This document shows positions 47,584 to 60,428 of a stretch of DNA of 64,000 bases, piece after piece. Location: the NCBI GenBank assembly GCA_030704615.1, contig CM060734.1, positions 33,620,042-33,684,041 on the forward strand, read 5' to 3'. Source of the DNA: Takakia lepidozioides (taxonomy: Eukaryota; Streptophyta; Takakiopsida; Takakiales; Takakiaceae). Both the position numbers and the translations under genes were made by a program. The notes under the pieces were generated by a model. That model did not search any database. It was given only the letters and a program-made list of their open reading frames with translations, and had not been told where the DNA came from. Position 1 is the first letter of the stretch, and every line of letters begins with the position of its first letter.

Positions 47584-50500
47584 CTAAGCCGTAGTAAGAG
47601 CAGCTACGGACGCTGTCTCCGAAATTTGGGCAGCTGTCAACAGCAAGGACTTGCGCAGCTTCACCCTGTATTGTGCCTGGGCGATGACACCCACAAAGCA
47701 GCAAAAAAACCCAGTTAGATTGGGTCAGAGACCACTTCTATTAACTAATTTCAAGAGTTTGGATAGCTTATATGGGGTTGGTTTTTTGTTTAGTGTACCA
47801 TGTATATGAGGTACTGCTGCTGGTTGACTATTGAGCCAGATGGGTGAATGCCACTGCTACATTAGAATCAGGAAGCTTTCTGTCGGCTAGTGGAAGCATG
47901 ACCGTGGCACGCATGATAATCCTTGCAAGCAAACCCCTCACTGTCTACAATAAACCAGACTATAAAAAGATTAGGTGATATCTCTCCTCCTTCCAGTGCA
48001 GGTGAGGGAGTTATTGCTTTGGAGCTAATGAATGGGTTGAATACTCTGCCCTACTCCATTACATGGCCTGGCATACAAACCCACACAACTGCTCATACTA
48101 GAAGTATCTGGCATTTGCACTAACAATTCGGAAGAAGAGTGGCGCACACCTGCTTGTTGGGCCCAAATTCAATCATGTCAGCAGGACGTAATCTTACTGG
48201 CATTGACGGTGGGACTTTATAGCGGCCTCCATTGACACTGCAATCCACCAAAAAATTCAGCACCTGGGCAAACCATCATCTTGTGGGTCGATTACATGCA
48301 GATTCTTGCTTCAGTCTGATGTTGACTACTTGAATAATTAAACATGATAGAGAAGCATTTTGACAAAATCCTCAAATTCTGACTAACGCGAGACCCTTTC
48401 AGCAGGGTATCACCCCTGAATCATTCCGTTAGTAATATACATACATACAGTCAAGGGGTGTTCATGTAGAGAGCAGTCCCCAAAGTAAACTTACCTGGTG
48501 ATCCATGTGCCAAACTTGCTGTTCAGATCAGTGAGGAAAAAAGCACCGTCTTTAGAAACAATTTGTGCATGTTTCTCTGCAACCTGTTCCCCATAGTCTC
48601 TTTCACGTCAGTCTCTTCAATGTCAATCTATTCATAGGAGACTTACAAGACAAAATCTACCCATTCCTCTACAATGCAGTGTCCATGCTTTACGCAGCTA
48701 AATGCCTCAAATCCCTACCAGACTTCTTCTTAGCCAGCCAACTTATATACTATAAAAACTTAATTTGCTCCAAACACTGGACACTACAATAATCTACATA
48801 AGACCAACCTGTAATCATAACCTCTTGTAACACACAAAATGTGAAATAGAAAGTTGCTTTGTCTAATAGATGCATGAACCTTGGCAACCTACAAGAATGA
48901 TAAAGTGTAAGCTCGCGCAAAGTATGGAGAACTACTACACTGCCCCAATCACCTGAGGAATATTGACAACAGCATTGTCTCCCTCCGCCTCTTTGCATGC
49001 TGCACTTCTGCCATTACAAACACCCAACCTGACAGCTAAATGCCTGCACTGAAGAAAAATTGACATACCACTTCTCCACTGACACTGAGCTGGCTTTCAT
49101 AAGGGGCATAACCAGCCACCTTTCAAAGGTAAAGGACAAAGAGAGAATGTAAGCCTGTTTTCCAAACCACTGTTTGATTTGATAGCTATGCTTAACATCA
49201 TGGTAGGCCACTGAACGACTTCCAGGTACAAACTCACCCAATGACGGTTGGTCTACCGTCAGTCCCACCAATATGCAGCAGGTGCTTGCCATTGTCAGTC
49301 ACATTGCCCTCCAGAGGCATCCTCTCTCCAGCAGGAACCAGATACCACCTGCATGTGTGGGGGGGTATGCTCGGCCTTAATTTCATGTCATTTTTTACTG
49401 GACTATATGATCTACAGGACCTGAGTCAGATGTATTCTGTACCATATCTAACAAAACTACAAACAGCAGAATGTGGCACTATTTTGCAGAAGAGTGTGTA
49501 CACTTCTTCCTGAAAATGGGCACAGGTTAGAGAGAAGATGCGCACTCTGCTATTGTGGCCCTTTCCAGCGCATCATTGTCCCAGAACCACTGTTTCATCT
49601 TCTCATCAGCCTGATAAACACAAAATTCCACATTAAGCTGTAAGACAAACCTTTGAACCCGACATTGTAGTGATTTGGTTGTTTGTAAAACCTTCTCATC
49701 CCAAGGACTCCTTTGGCTCCCAGTGTACATCCTCAAGTTCATCTCTATCTCCGCATCTACTCTTGTCCCTTCGGCCTTTGGGCCTCCCCCAGATGTACCA
49801 AATATATCAATTTCCTTTTGAGGCACTGTCTTCAAGGAATGTCTCGATTCTTTTGACATAGTTTTTGTTTCTCTCTATATACTGCTTTCCTTCAGTACCA
49901 TCATAAGTCACTCTGGCCTACTGTTGCCTTGATATGTTTTTTCTCTTCCTTTGCTTCTCGTTCTGTCCAGAAGATCGATTTGTCCTTCCCAAAATGTCAA
50001 GCAGAGAAATACAGAAATTCGTCTGTGTCTGTCTTTCACATCTTGTACATCTACTGGGCACCTAATTTCATATATATCGTTCTGTCCAAGAATTTCAACA
50101 AGGTATATCTAAGTAGTCCCATCCCACCACCATATCAGTGAACACGATTTCTTGCCATTTGAATAATAGGGTGGTAGGGGTGAGATACAGGAGCATGAGA
50201 ATACCATGCTTCGTGCTAAGACCCTTATTCACATGGAGTTTGCTCTTAACCTAAAACAGCTGCATATTTCTCACAGCAATTCAAAAGAATCACACCAAGT
50301 GGGTATGAAACCGTACCTTATCCTCAAGTCTGCAGTAGGGTGCCCTTCCCTCTAGTGCAAAGCTGCCAGTGTAAATTAAATAGAGCTTCCTTCAGAATGA
50401 TCAACCCTGCCTCCTTATGTAACCGTCTACCACCTCATTATTTCTAAGATTCTCAAGCCTTCTACCACTTTCTTAGGACTCAAATGAGCAACCACATGCG

Positions 50501-53500
50501 TGGAATAAGCATGAAAGGGGGTGATGATGATAACTTCTACATCCAGGACAGTGCACATTGTAGTGAGATACCCAGCAATAGTAAATTAGTTCATCGAGTA
50601 TGCTCCCATGTATCTTTATCAGTGTTGTGGTTTGCTAGCTCATTCAACCCCTAACTTTCCTATGCACGCTGTCTGTCGTCACTGGATCTTGTGCACTCAA
50701 GATAGAGAAATGAGTGTCCTCTATGGGAATCTTGACTATAATTTTCGTAATGGGTTGAATTCATTTAAAAGAAGGAACTCAAAGTGCAATCCATCAGTTG
50801 GATAGCTTGGACAAAACTGCATTTGAAAAAACTTTCCAAAAAACAGATGGATACCTGTTACCGCCGAGTATCCAACTGAGCATGACAGGCATGCCTATGC
50901 TGATGAAGAATTGCCCTCCCACTCTTCCTGGGTGTGGTATCCTCAATTTTGTCAAAATCTGTCGCCAATCCCACGCAATGGTTACAGAAAAGAAGTTAGG
51001 CCCAACTGCTATTACCCAACAGAAGATGAAAGCAATCTTTTCCACTACATGTAAAGCTAAATGTTGCTCTACTTGCCTCCCTTTTAATGACCCATCACTG
51101 GATGTTTTATTTGTTCTTTCTAAAGAAGGGGGCGACAGCCCTGAAAAGATTCATTCCCAATTAGTGCGTATTGTGTTTACAAGAATTGTTGATTATATCT
51201 CATATCACCCTTTCTTGAGGCATCGCAGAACTAAAGGGAATAATTTAAGGTTAGTACTGCGCTTTTCAAAGCTCCTTACTCCTTGTGGTTTTGGAACAAG
51301 TCCATTCACAAACAACCAAATAACCAGTAGGAAAAATGAAGCCTCACCGACAGGGGTCCAAGACCTTCTCCAAGATAGGGCTTGTATGTGGAAGCCATGA
51401 TAGCAGCCATCCTTGCCATGCCATGAATTGCCCCAACTCGTAACCTTCTCTTGCCCTCATATCTGCAAGATATGAGGCTTGTTATGCAAGTGGTCTTATA
51501 TAGGCAACAGACACAGTGGACTATTTCTTTCTGCTTCCTCCTATGGAAGAAGAGTAGTTAACAGCTAAGCACTTCCCGCAAGATTAGAGAACAGACTGCT
51601 TGGGACCATCTGCAACTTCAAGAGCAAGCTAGTGTGCACCGGCCAGAAATCGGTAATCTGGAGTCAAGGACATTCCTGACCCCTGGACATCTGTCTCTCA
51701 GAGAGATCACTCTAACACCCCAACTAGTAGTTCACCTAAGTGTGTGTGACTACGAGCTACTGTGACCTCCCCATGAGTCAACTTTGCAGTGCACACGTCG
51801 TTGGTGGACAAAGAAGCAATACCTTTTCAGTACTCCAGGAATGTCGACAGATTCTTCCTCCCTACTCTGCTTGAAGGCCTTATCAAGATCCAATGCAAGC
51901 TGAAACCCGTCCTGTTCATCCAAAGGCGAGTCCATATGGATCCTCATATAAGATAGAGGAAAGGATGGGGGAGGAGGACTTAAAGAGTCCATATGGATCA
52001 TGACATAAGCATGGAAGAAAGGATGGGCAGGAGGACGTAAAAAGAGACACTGGGCAATAGAGATAGAAAGTAAAGGGGTCCAGAGCAGAAGTAAGCATGG
52101 AAGACTAAGAGAAATGAAGGTAAGGATGTACTCATAAGACATTGTTTGCTGTAGCCATGTGGCCATAGACCCCGCACCCAGTTTGAGCAGAACAAAAGGG
52201 AACAGATGTACCTTTGTGAGGGGGAATGAAGGTAAGGAGAGCAGACAAGCACAATGGATTCACTAACTCTACTTAAGGCTATCGACATGCAGACAGGGAC
52301 TACTGGAATGCAAGTACCTCAATGGCCATACAGCCACCTTGGCCCAGATTAGGCTGCATGGCATGGGCTGAATCACCAAGAAGAGTGACCAGGCCCTTTC
52401 CCCAGGTCAAGAGAGGCACTCGGTCATAGATATCTCGCCGCAGTATCTGCTCCTCAGGTGTAGCTAACAGCAGATCCACCGCATTATCACACCAGTGCCC
52501 AAACAGCTCCAGCAGCCTTGCCTTTCTTCCTGCATGGAAATGTCGACGATATCACATAACCCTTTCCACCCCTCCCCAACAGACAATCCAATGGGCCCTC
52601 GTGGGCCCCCAAGTAAATAATGAAGTTTCTTTCTTTTCTTCCTTTCTCTGGTTGGCTCTGTCAAAATACCTATATGTAGATATGATATTACAACCTACCT
52701 ATCTTCGTGTCTGTATACAGAAGTTGACAAGGGCTGAAAATGCTACACAAAGTTTGCACAGCCAATATTTAGCTAAGCCCTGACAACCCCACCAACACTC
52801 CCAAGCTTGACCTGGACAGCCTAGGCAGAGGCCTTACCAAAGATATATGCACACCAGACTTCACAAAAATGAGAAATTGAAGTTGCTAGACAATATAATT
52901 CCAATCCCAAATGGGAAAGTGTGCAGGCAAAGAAGGGTACACTTGGATAGGAAGTTACGGACCACCAGGAGGGTCAACACCGCCAGCTGGCTCATTGTAG
53001 AAGGCATACCATTGCATCTTCCCATGCCCAACATCTGAAGACACGAAATACTGCTTGTGCCCCAAGAAAACACGATACCTACACCCGTCCACTACACACG
53101 TGGTAAAAAATTTGTTCCTCCTTGTCATTCGCTCACTCCTCTCTCTTCCCCTTTCTTTGTATAGTGTGGCTGGGCTGGGCAAGTAAAGCCACATGTGCTA
53201 ATGTGTTCAAGGTAACCGGCAACAGTAGCAGTGCTGGTCCACAGCTCTGCACATTATGAAGTCAGCCCTCAACCAACCCTCAATAATCAGATGAACCTCA
53301 GCTGTAATGCAAGCATGAGGCTAAGTTTTGTAACCTGGTGAGCTAGCTTTCACGACCATAGTATCTCGTGAGACTAGTCCTTCCATAAGCCAACGCCACT
53401 GTCTAAAAGGTGGAGTCAATGCATATCTCCGTAAATCTTTTCTATCTTACAAAGAATAGGATGTACAATTCAGTATCAATGCAATGCCAATCTTCATACG

Positions 53501-55917
53501 GAAACTGAATAGTCGACACCATTTTCAGGGAACCATATCCTTCCATGTCTCCTACCCCCTGTCTCTCCGCCCCAACTCAAGCTTTCAAGCTGGGTGTTAA
53601 AGACTGCCTACAGACAGGAAATGCCTGGATACCTAGCAAAAGCCAGGCTCAAAAGGAAGTTGAGGATGTAAGAATACCCGACTGTGTTAATGTCAGCAGG
53701 CATAAAATCTGCAATGCCTGTGTAGCAGGTGTAGCCTGAGTAGGTGGCCTCCTTGTGACCCAGCAATTTCGTGCGCACCTGTCAATGTCACAACTCTCTC
53801 TCATCACTGTAGTCCATATGTAGATGTCCACAATCCATATGCCACTGATTACTGTAAAGAGATGGAGTTCACATGTATGCAATGGAGACCACTAAAGACA
53901 GATCATACAAGCTGTTGCAAGACCCTCAACCCTGCCATGACATCACGAGCCACTGAAAGCATTGAAAACAGTAAACTGAAGCAATTTCTGAATCCCCCAA
54001 TATATGCCTGCCACAGACTTCTAAGTGCATTTGGACAAAAAAGACAAGTAACCCGGCGCCATATCACAGTGGCAGAAGGCCATGGGGAAGCCAGATGTGC
54101 CATACACCATGTCAGAGTGAGAAGTCCCGTAAAAGGCCCATCTCTGGCCAGCTCGAATCATGCGATAGATCAATCTTGATTGTACCAACAGAAGGTATGA
54201 TTTAGTAATCTTTCCATAAGGAAGGACCAAAGTAATACCTTGGACCGGATGCCATCGGCCCCCACAAGCACATCACCTTCAAAGCGCCGCCCATCCTCCA
54301 GCACTGCAGTCACCTGGAAAACAATCGGGCATATTAACAAGCCGTAAATGTTGCAGTTGCCAAATTGATTTGATTATGAGATTAAGTTGGACACTTGCCA
54401 CTGCAACAACCTCCTAGGCATGCTCGCAGACTTCCCTGTAGGCCCACTAAAAAAAGCAATAGCAAATTTCGACAAAATACCACAACATTGAGGCCCAAAA
54501 CAAGCCTACCCAACTGGAAGATCCACACTCTGCTCCCAAAAAAGAAGAGGGAGCGAGCCCATGCACATCATACCACCCCGAAGACAATTGCAGGTAAATG
54601 GTTGGTGTTTTCACTGGATTTTAATCTGCTTTCTATAGTGGGCAGGGTCACTACCAAAAGCAGAAATTAGACAATTTACAAGGTACTTCGTGTGCGCCTC
54701 TTTGTCCATACCGAGACAGCAAGGTGCTCTCTCTCTCTCTCTCTCTCCCCCCCTCTCTCACACACACAAACAAACACACATATGTATCCCCTTAGACCTC
54801 CCACGAAACTAACAGGTTTCCTTTTCTTATCTTTCTCTCTCAAGGACCTCAAGCAGGAAAGGAATTACGCAGATGGGGTAAAAGTCTCGACCCACATAAG
54901 CTCACAAACTTCAACAACACAGGCGCAGGTCAAGGAATGTAAGAGATGGCATACTTTGGTGCCATCATCCACAAAGTCGACAACATTTGCGCCATTTTCA
55001 ATTATTGAGGGTCCCACTGCCCGTGAGAGAATCTCCTGAAGCTTGATGCGACTTATTACTCGAGTCACTGGTAGACCCCTCTCCACTGCAGGTGTGAAAG
55101 TATCAAACTTGCAATACCTACATTTCACCGACCCAAATGAGAATCGAGATCCAAAAACCTAGATTTCCTTACAGGAAAGCTGTGGAATTTCCTGTGCGTT
55201 TGGGTAATCCCTAGTGATGTACGGAGCTGCTATAATCTGCATGTATTGAATTTAACACATGCATCTCTCTCGCCTTTAAGATTTTGAAGGAAATCCGAGC
55301 AAATACCATTCGCCAGTGAGGCCGTCAACTAATCCATTAATCCGGTCACCAGTGACACATCCATTTTCCATAATCTCGTGTGCAGCAGCTAGATCCACAG
55401 CTTCTAGTGCTGCCAGCGCATTGCTCTGAATTTGAATGGGGCCGCGGTACTGACCCTCCCCTCTAATTGCACTAAAATCCCTCTCGAACACCGTCACATC
55501 TATCCCCTTATTTTTGGCAGCAAGTGCCAGCACAAGACCACCAATCCCCCCTCCTGCTACCAATAACCGCAAGGGCCGCTTGGCTCCTTGTCTCGCCCCA
55601 TCTCGACGCTCGTCTTCTAGTTTCAACGAGGCCTCCAAAGAGTCTTGAGACGCTTGAATTAATTCTGGGGGAGCATGCGACTGCACAGCTTCCTGAAAAA
55701 TCCCCGCTCTGACAGCGAAGTAACCTCGTCTTCTACTCCGATTCCTTTTCCCTCTACTTCCGAACAACCATGAATCCCTCCTCAACCCACTAATATCCGA
55801 CGTCACAGCAGCCCCGCGAGCTAACTCCAGAGACCTGGGAATGTCATTTAGCACGGCCTGTAGCGAGAGAGGGGACGCCGAGGTCTGCACCACTAACGCA
55901 GCACAGCACGCCGCCAT
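47584..55917 (-). CDS. ZEP: Zeaxanthin epoxidase, chloroplastic (16 exons, 697 aa)
   Basis: Minus-strand exons: 55917-55307, 55117-54955, 54313-54239, 53778-53678, 53078-52966, 52529-52318, 51911-51823, 51462-51348, 50958-50855, 49731-49692, 49610-49546, 49348-49238, 49093-49069, 48583-48495, 48237-48150, 47676-47584; all GT-AG and in phase. Known role: converts zeaxanthin to antheraxanthin and violaxanthin with FAD, O2 and NADPH, in the xanthophyll cycle and on the route to abscisic acid. Seen: Ser/Arg-rich transit region, FAD Rossmann motif [14 protein letters not shown] near residue 120, [50 protein letters not shown], the second FAD motif [16 protein letters not shown] near 412, [11 protein letters not shown], and a C-terminal FHA domain ([26 protein letters not shown]). 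Exon 10 (40 bases) is the least certain. Start is the in-frame ATG at 55917. Confidence 0.93.
49069..49093 (-). other. 25-base microexon of ZEP (exon 13)
   Basis: A segment coding QLSVSGEV, flanked by AG and GT, is needed to join exon 12 (phase 2) to exon 14 (phase 0) and fills the expected loop of the FHA domain between GRPTVIG and VAEKHAQI. Skipping it would shift the frame. Confidence 0.7.
54727..54782. repeat. (CT)n and (CA)n microsatellite in ZEP intron 2
   Basis: A run of about twelve CT units is followed by C-rich and CACACA-rich sequence, forming a pyrimidine-rich tract within the intron between exons 2 and 3. Confidence 0.9.
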
Positions 55918-57580
55918 CCTGCTTCCTTCACTAAATCCCAGACCCACCAGCCCTCCTGAGCCAATCCTCTTTCTCTAACAACGGAAACACCTCCAAAGCC
56001 TGCCTTGAATTCGCTCACCCCGCCCTCACCACACTATACAACACACCTTCTGTGCGTGCGTATGTGTGTGAGAGAGAGAGAGAGAAGAAGCGAGAGCACT
56101 TGACAGGCAACTCAGCGGCTGCCATCGCTCGCGATCTTTCAGGATTATCCCCTCTGAAAACAAATCCATCACTCGGATTTGAAGAGATGAATGTACCTTG
56201 GATGAAACTTTCTGGCCAGTTTCGTTCCGGGAACCACGGCCTGGGGACGCGTGGTAGCTCAACATTGCAGGAAAAGTCACGAGTGACGGAAGCCGTCGAT
56301 TGAGGGTAGGCGATGGATAAGCGATCTTCGTACTCACGTGGCTCCCCTCCACCAGCTTGGCTGCAGAGAAAACACGTGTCGCGGGGAGGAGCAGCAAGCA
56401 AGAAACAGTAACAGTAATTAGTAACAGTAATCCACGACGAGGAAAATGGTAATTGGACACCCGTGTCTGGCGAAACCTGGCGAAACGCCGCTCCATTGTA
56501 TCGCCGAGAATGGCGTGTGGGAAGTGCGGCCAGGTGGTGGCGACGGCGGTGGTTTTCTTTTTTCTTTTTTCTTTAAATTTACAGAACAGGAGGATAGTAG
56601 CCCTGGAAACTTTATTAAGTAAGGAAAAAATGAGCGTTAGGGATTCTCCGTTAGAGAATGAGGAGATGGAGGTTAATTGGAGGCATAAGCGGAGTCAGCT
56701 CTCATTTAATGCTCCTAAGAGAAAAAGGGGAGCACGTAATTCGCTCCCATCGGTTCTCTTGCTGAACGTAGGCTTCCATGCTGGTCTTCTGCTTAGGTAG
56801 CTTCAGTACTTAGTTTAGTGCTGTTGTACTTTAGTGCCTGGTAGCTTTTGTAGCTCTATGGGCCTTGCCTTTTGCCTCTGTCTGTTCTTGAGGGATTAGG
56901 CCTAAGGTCGATCTGGTGGCTCTCTGGTGCATGCAGCTCTTTCCTTAAGTCTCATCTTTCACTTGCTCCCTTCCCTGTTCCTTTGGTCACGAGTGGCCTC
57001 ATTTCTCGGCCTTCATGGCTCTTGTAAGGTTATTTTTTCCTTACCTTCAATAAATATCGAGGGCTACAATCCCCCTGTTCTGTTTTTTTTTAGGGTGGTG
57101 ATACATGAAAATGTTTAAGTGGTTTGTGCACCTGTGGCAGACTTTAAAAAACATACAAGTGTCCAAATCATTGTAGGATGATGCCATTGAACAGATGGTT
57201 CCAAACAATCAACTTTATTCTGAATCTGAATCACAATATTCATTCTCTGAAGCACTTTCCTCAACTAGAACAATATTTGGTCATACAAAACTAGCTTGAA
57301 ATATGGTAGCCAACATAGCTAACTCTTCTCCACTTAGAGCCATGACACCATCTAATGACCTAGGTATGGGCTGATCTGATAAGGTAGAGGGTGCCCGTAG
57401 ACCATCAAAATTTGCATTTTCTCCAATGTCCAAACTTCAATGATAAATTTTAGAATGAAAATAAATTAAGCTAGTTCCAAAATACAAAATTTCCAAATAA
57501 TTGAACTCACTACAAGGCTTGAAAATAGTTGTTTACATTTCATTCAAATTTTTATATGTCACATCTAGTAGATAAGCTGG
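55918..57580. other. ZEP upstream region; no gene confirmed
   Basis: The ZEP promoter and 5' leader should lie in the first part, on the minus strand. A GA microsatellite is at about 56068-56085. A minus-strand frame (56496-56026) starts with ATG and a hydrophobic stretch, but it overlaps the likely ZEP leader and has no recognised domain. A plus-strand frame from 56513 is Lys/Arg-rich and unrecognised. I accept neither as a gene. Confidence 0.45.
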
Positions 57581-57584
57581 ATAA

Positions 57585-57645
57585 TTTGTGAGCTGTAGCT
57601 CCTAGGTGTTTTTCTTTATTTTTTATTTAAAAAATAGATAATCTA
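57585..57645 (+). repeat. SINE-1 tail fragment
   Basis: ATTTGTGAGCTGTAGCTCCT and then AGGTGTTTTTCTTTATT match the 3' end of the SINE-1 copy at 2.8 kb, ending in an A/T-rich tail. The head is missing. Confidence 0.65.
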
Positions 57646-57904
57646 ATATACTTTGGAAAAATCTATAGACTTTTTGCAAGAGCCCAAAAATGAGGAGTAG
57701 GTAGCATTGTAAGCCTTGAAGCTATCCCCCCAAAAACTACGTCAAACAGGTTTGATATGACCCAGATATAGCCAAACATGTATTATATAATTTAAATTTG
57801 GTCATATTAATTAGTTCATTTTGGCATGCCTTTATCGATTTCTACTACCACTTCATTAAAAAAATTAATATTGTACTTTACAATAAGTAAATGAAATTCA
57901 CATA

Positions 57905-57985
57905 CCGTACCATATATAAAAAGGACGTAGCAGGATTTGAGCCCCAAACCACTGGGATAACAAAAAGTGTACTATCCAATAAAAG
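57905..57985 (-). repeat. SINE-1-like head fragment
   Basis: On the minus strand, TTGGATAGTACACTTTTTGT and then GGGGCTCAAATCCTGCTACG align with the SINE-1 head (GATAGAGCACTGAGTGCC, GGGTTCAAATCGTGCTACC). The body is absent. Confidence 0.55.
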
Positions 57986-58561
57986 TTCTAAATAATTCAA
58001 AATAGATTTAGGGTTGCGGGGTCGTATGCTGAACGATGAGTCTTGGACTTGGTCGTTTTTCTTTGTTTGTGTCGTGGGATGATTTGCAAGTGCACAGTTA
58101 GGGTCCGAGATGGAGGCTTTGGAGACCAAGTCCAAGACTCAAGCGATGCGGGGAGGGTTGAAGCTCGATAGCTTCATAGCTTTTTCATACGGCCCTCAAT
58201 ATCATCCTCTCTTCATCCTCCTCTCTCTGTTTGTCCTAGTACGCCCACGCTTTCAATCTCATCATCTGTTCCCTCACCCCACCTACCCGCACCAAACGTT
58301 CTCTTAGCAACGCTCTTGCACTCTAACACAGCCATTCAACACCCTCGCACCCCCTCTACATTTCTATGCTTTTGGTGTGAAAGGGCGCTCGAGGCTTGGA
58401 TCTTCTGTTGCCGGTCCTTGTTAAGTTGTTTAGGCTGAGCCATTTTGCCGAGGCTTGGATATTGTTTCTCTAGGGCATTGCCATGAAGTTGTATCTAGGG
58501 CTCAGCCATTTATATATTCATAAAGGGGAAAAAAGGTCATAGTGACATCGTCAGGCTGGAT

Positions 58562-58735
58562 GGAATAGTACCAGATGTCATTCTGAACAATACTTTGTGA
58601 TATGTATGTCAAATGTGGGAGCACTGTGGATGCAAAGGAAGTGTTTGATGGGCAAACGAGATGTGGTGTTCTGGAGTGCTATGATTGCAGGACATGCAAA
58701 ACATAGATATGGGGGATTGAGGCTTTGGAGACTGT
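58562..58735 (+). pseudogene. PLS-type pentatricopeptide repeat (PPR) fragment
   Basis: The translation reads GIVPDVILNNTL, then after a frameshift MYVKCGSTVDAKEVFDG, then after another shift DVVFWSAMIAGHAKHRYGG. These are consecutive motifs of plant PLS-class PPR proteins, which bind and often edit organellar RNA. Two frameshifts in under 180 bases and the lack of further repeats show a dead fragment. Confidence 0.8.
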
Positions 58736-59159
58736 GAGCAAATGCCTTCCCGCCACTGTATCAGCCTTCCCCAACTTGTTGTTCACTCTGCTTGTGAAGT
58801 AGGGCAATGGAGAGGGTTCAAAGTTTCTTTTCTCCTAGAGACTTGAGTTGTTCTTAAGAGTGTTAAGTGTCATTTACTTTGGAAAAACATATGAACCGGG
58901 AACTAACAGTGGAAGGGCCACTAGCACATTTTGGAAGATGTGTTCAGATTGTCACCCTAGTCTCTCTATGCAGTTGCATTTCCATCTATCTCCTTTGTGA
59001 ATGGAGGACATGAACTTACAGATCTTCAATCTGGAAGGTACGCTGTGCAAAGAATGTACTCATACGTGGTTTGCCGTAGCCTTGTGGTCATTGACCTCGT
59101 GCCGAGACCATCTTTGCGATCTTCCTTGTCGCAACATTCACAATAATTTTATTTTTGTA
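58736..59159. other. No gene recognised
   Basis: Spacer between the PPR remnant and the AT-rich island. No further PPR motif, splice-linked segment or repeat was recognised. Confidence 0.45.
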
Positions 59160-60049
59160 CAGGGATTCGAACCTTTATAGTTATCCATTATATCATACAA
59201 AATTATGGCCGAAAGGCCTTTAAAATTAACCATAAAGATTAAATAAATTGGAGTTTTTGAAATGTAATATAGAAAATAATTTGATTGAATGAATTTTGAC
59301 CTTATTGAAATGATGAAGTCTTAGGTTGAAAACATGAGATAATATAGTATTATATATTGATTTCTATTTTAAATAAAAACGTTTTTTTAAATTTTTTATT
59401 AATAGTTATATTATTTTATATTCATTCTTATTATTAATATTTAAATTAATTCGTTATTATAAATATTATATTTGATATATTTGAAATTTTGAAAATGTAA
59501 TATGATAAAAAATTTGATTGATTAGATATAAAGTAGAATGATGAATCTGAGGTTGAAAGGATAAATATGATATGTAAAAGTAACAGTAAAAATAAAACAT
59601 GAGTGTAACTAGGAATGGTTGATTTATGATAATAGATAGAAACAAATGATTGATCGATGATGGATAGAATGATAGTTGATTTATGTGGTGACATTCATAG
59701 ATTATAGGTAGTTCTTTAATTTATATTTAGTTATTATTGTAATAAGTTATTAATATTATTATTATATTATATATTTTATAATTTAATCTTTTTATCTATA
59801 ATTTTTTAATTATAATTAAATATTTATAATATTTAAGCTACATATTCTATATTGATATCATGCTTGACTATTTTGATATATTTGTTGAAATGATGTTACA
59901 TTCAAGTGGCATGATAATAGTGTCATAAACTTTGATGATATATTGAAAATATAAGATAGCGTGCCTGATCATTTTGAAAATTAAATAAACATTGTTTATT
60001 TAGAAATTACTAATACTATGTATAATATTGTATAAATACCCCAAAAAAA
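59160..60049. other. AT-rich island
   Basis: Base composition changes sharply to very AT-rich, with long A/T stretches and few G or C. No protein was recognised; the minus-strand frame 59694-59446 is low-complexity. It leads directly into the GIY-YIG remnant, whose own codons are AT-biased too. Confidence 0.6.
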
Positions 60050-60340
60050 TCATATATTTTTATTACATTTTAGAAACCAATATTTTTTACATAATGTTGG
60101 ACGACCAGAAACTCTATTATAACTGTTTTTATATGTATCTAGACTAGAAATATAACACGCTTCTAATCTATTGGCTTGGTTACAATCTTTTGCAAGTATT
60201 TCTAGAACAAAATTATCAATAAAAGATGTAAAATTCAAAACATCATCTCTCATTTTACTAGGCGGTTTATATCGATGTTATAAAAACCTATTTGAAAGGT
60301 TTATACTTTGACCAACATAAATTTTTCTATTTTGCAAACA
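60050..60340 (-). pseudogene. GIY-YIG endonuclease-like fragment
   Basis: The minus-strand translation has KIYVGQSINLSNRF, a stop at 60280-60278, then HRYKPPSKMRDDVLNFTSFI, LEILAKDCNQANRLEACYI and DTYKNSYNRVSGRP. The YVGQS..L..R...H pattern followed by an ExxYI segment and GYN-like ending fits a GIY-YIG nuclease domain without its N-terminal GIY strand. Codon use is AT-rich like the island beside it. The 5' side is cut by the LTR-like repeat at 60341. Possible sources are a mobile element, an organellar intron or a large DNA virus insertion. Confidence 0.6.
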
Positions 60341-60428
60341 TGTCGTGCACCTAAGCATCGTGCCACAACATACATCGTTGTCCAACCACACTTCCTAGCA
60401 TATAGTCCTAGAAAGCCACCCCACAATG
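60341..60428 (-). repeat. Partial second LTR copy
   Basis: This block is nearly identical to 60777-60864, 436 bases away in the same orientation. The shared block includes TGTCGTGCACCTAAGCATCG and CTTCCTAGCATATAGTCCTA. It looks like the first part of a second LTR placed end to end with the adjoining one and truncated at the junction with the GIY-YIG fragment. Confidence 0.65.

Noticed and set aside
54021-54230. Minus-strand frame between ZEP exons 3 and 4
   Set aside because: Its sequence does not match the family; the expected [13 protein letters not shown] region is at 53778-53678, so this is intron.
56026-56496. 156-codon minus-strand frame with a hydrophobic N-terminus upstream of ZEP
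   Set aside because: It has an ATG and signal-like start but lies in the likely ZEP leader, includes a GA/CT microsatellite and shows no known domain.
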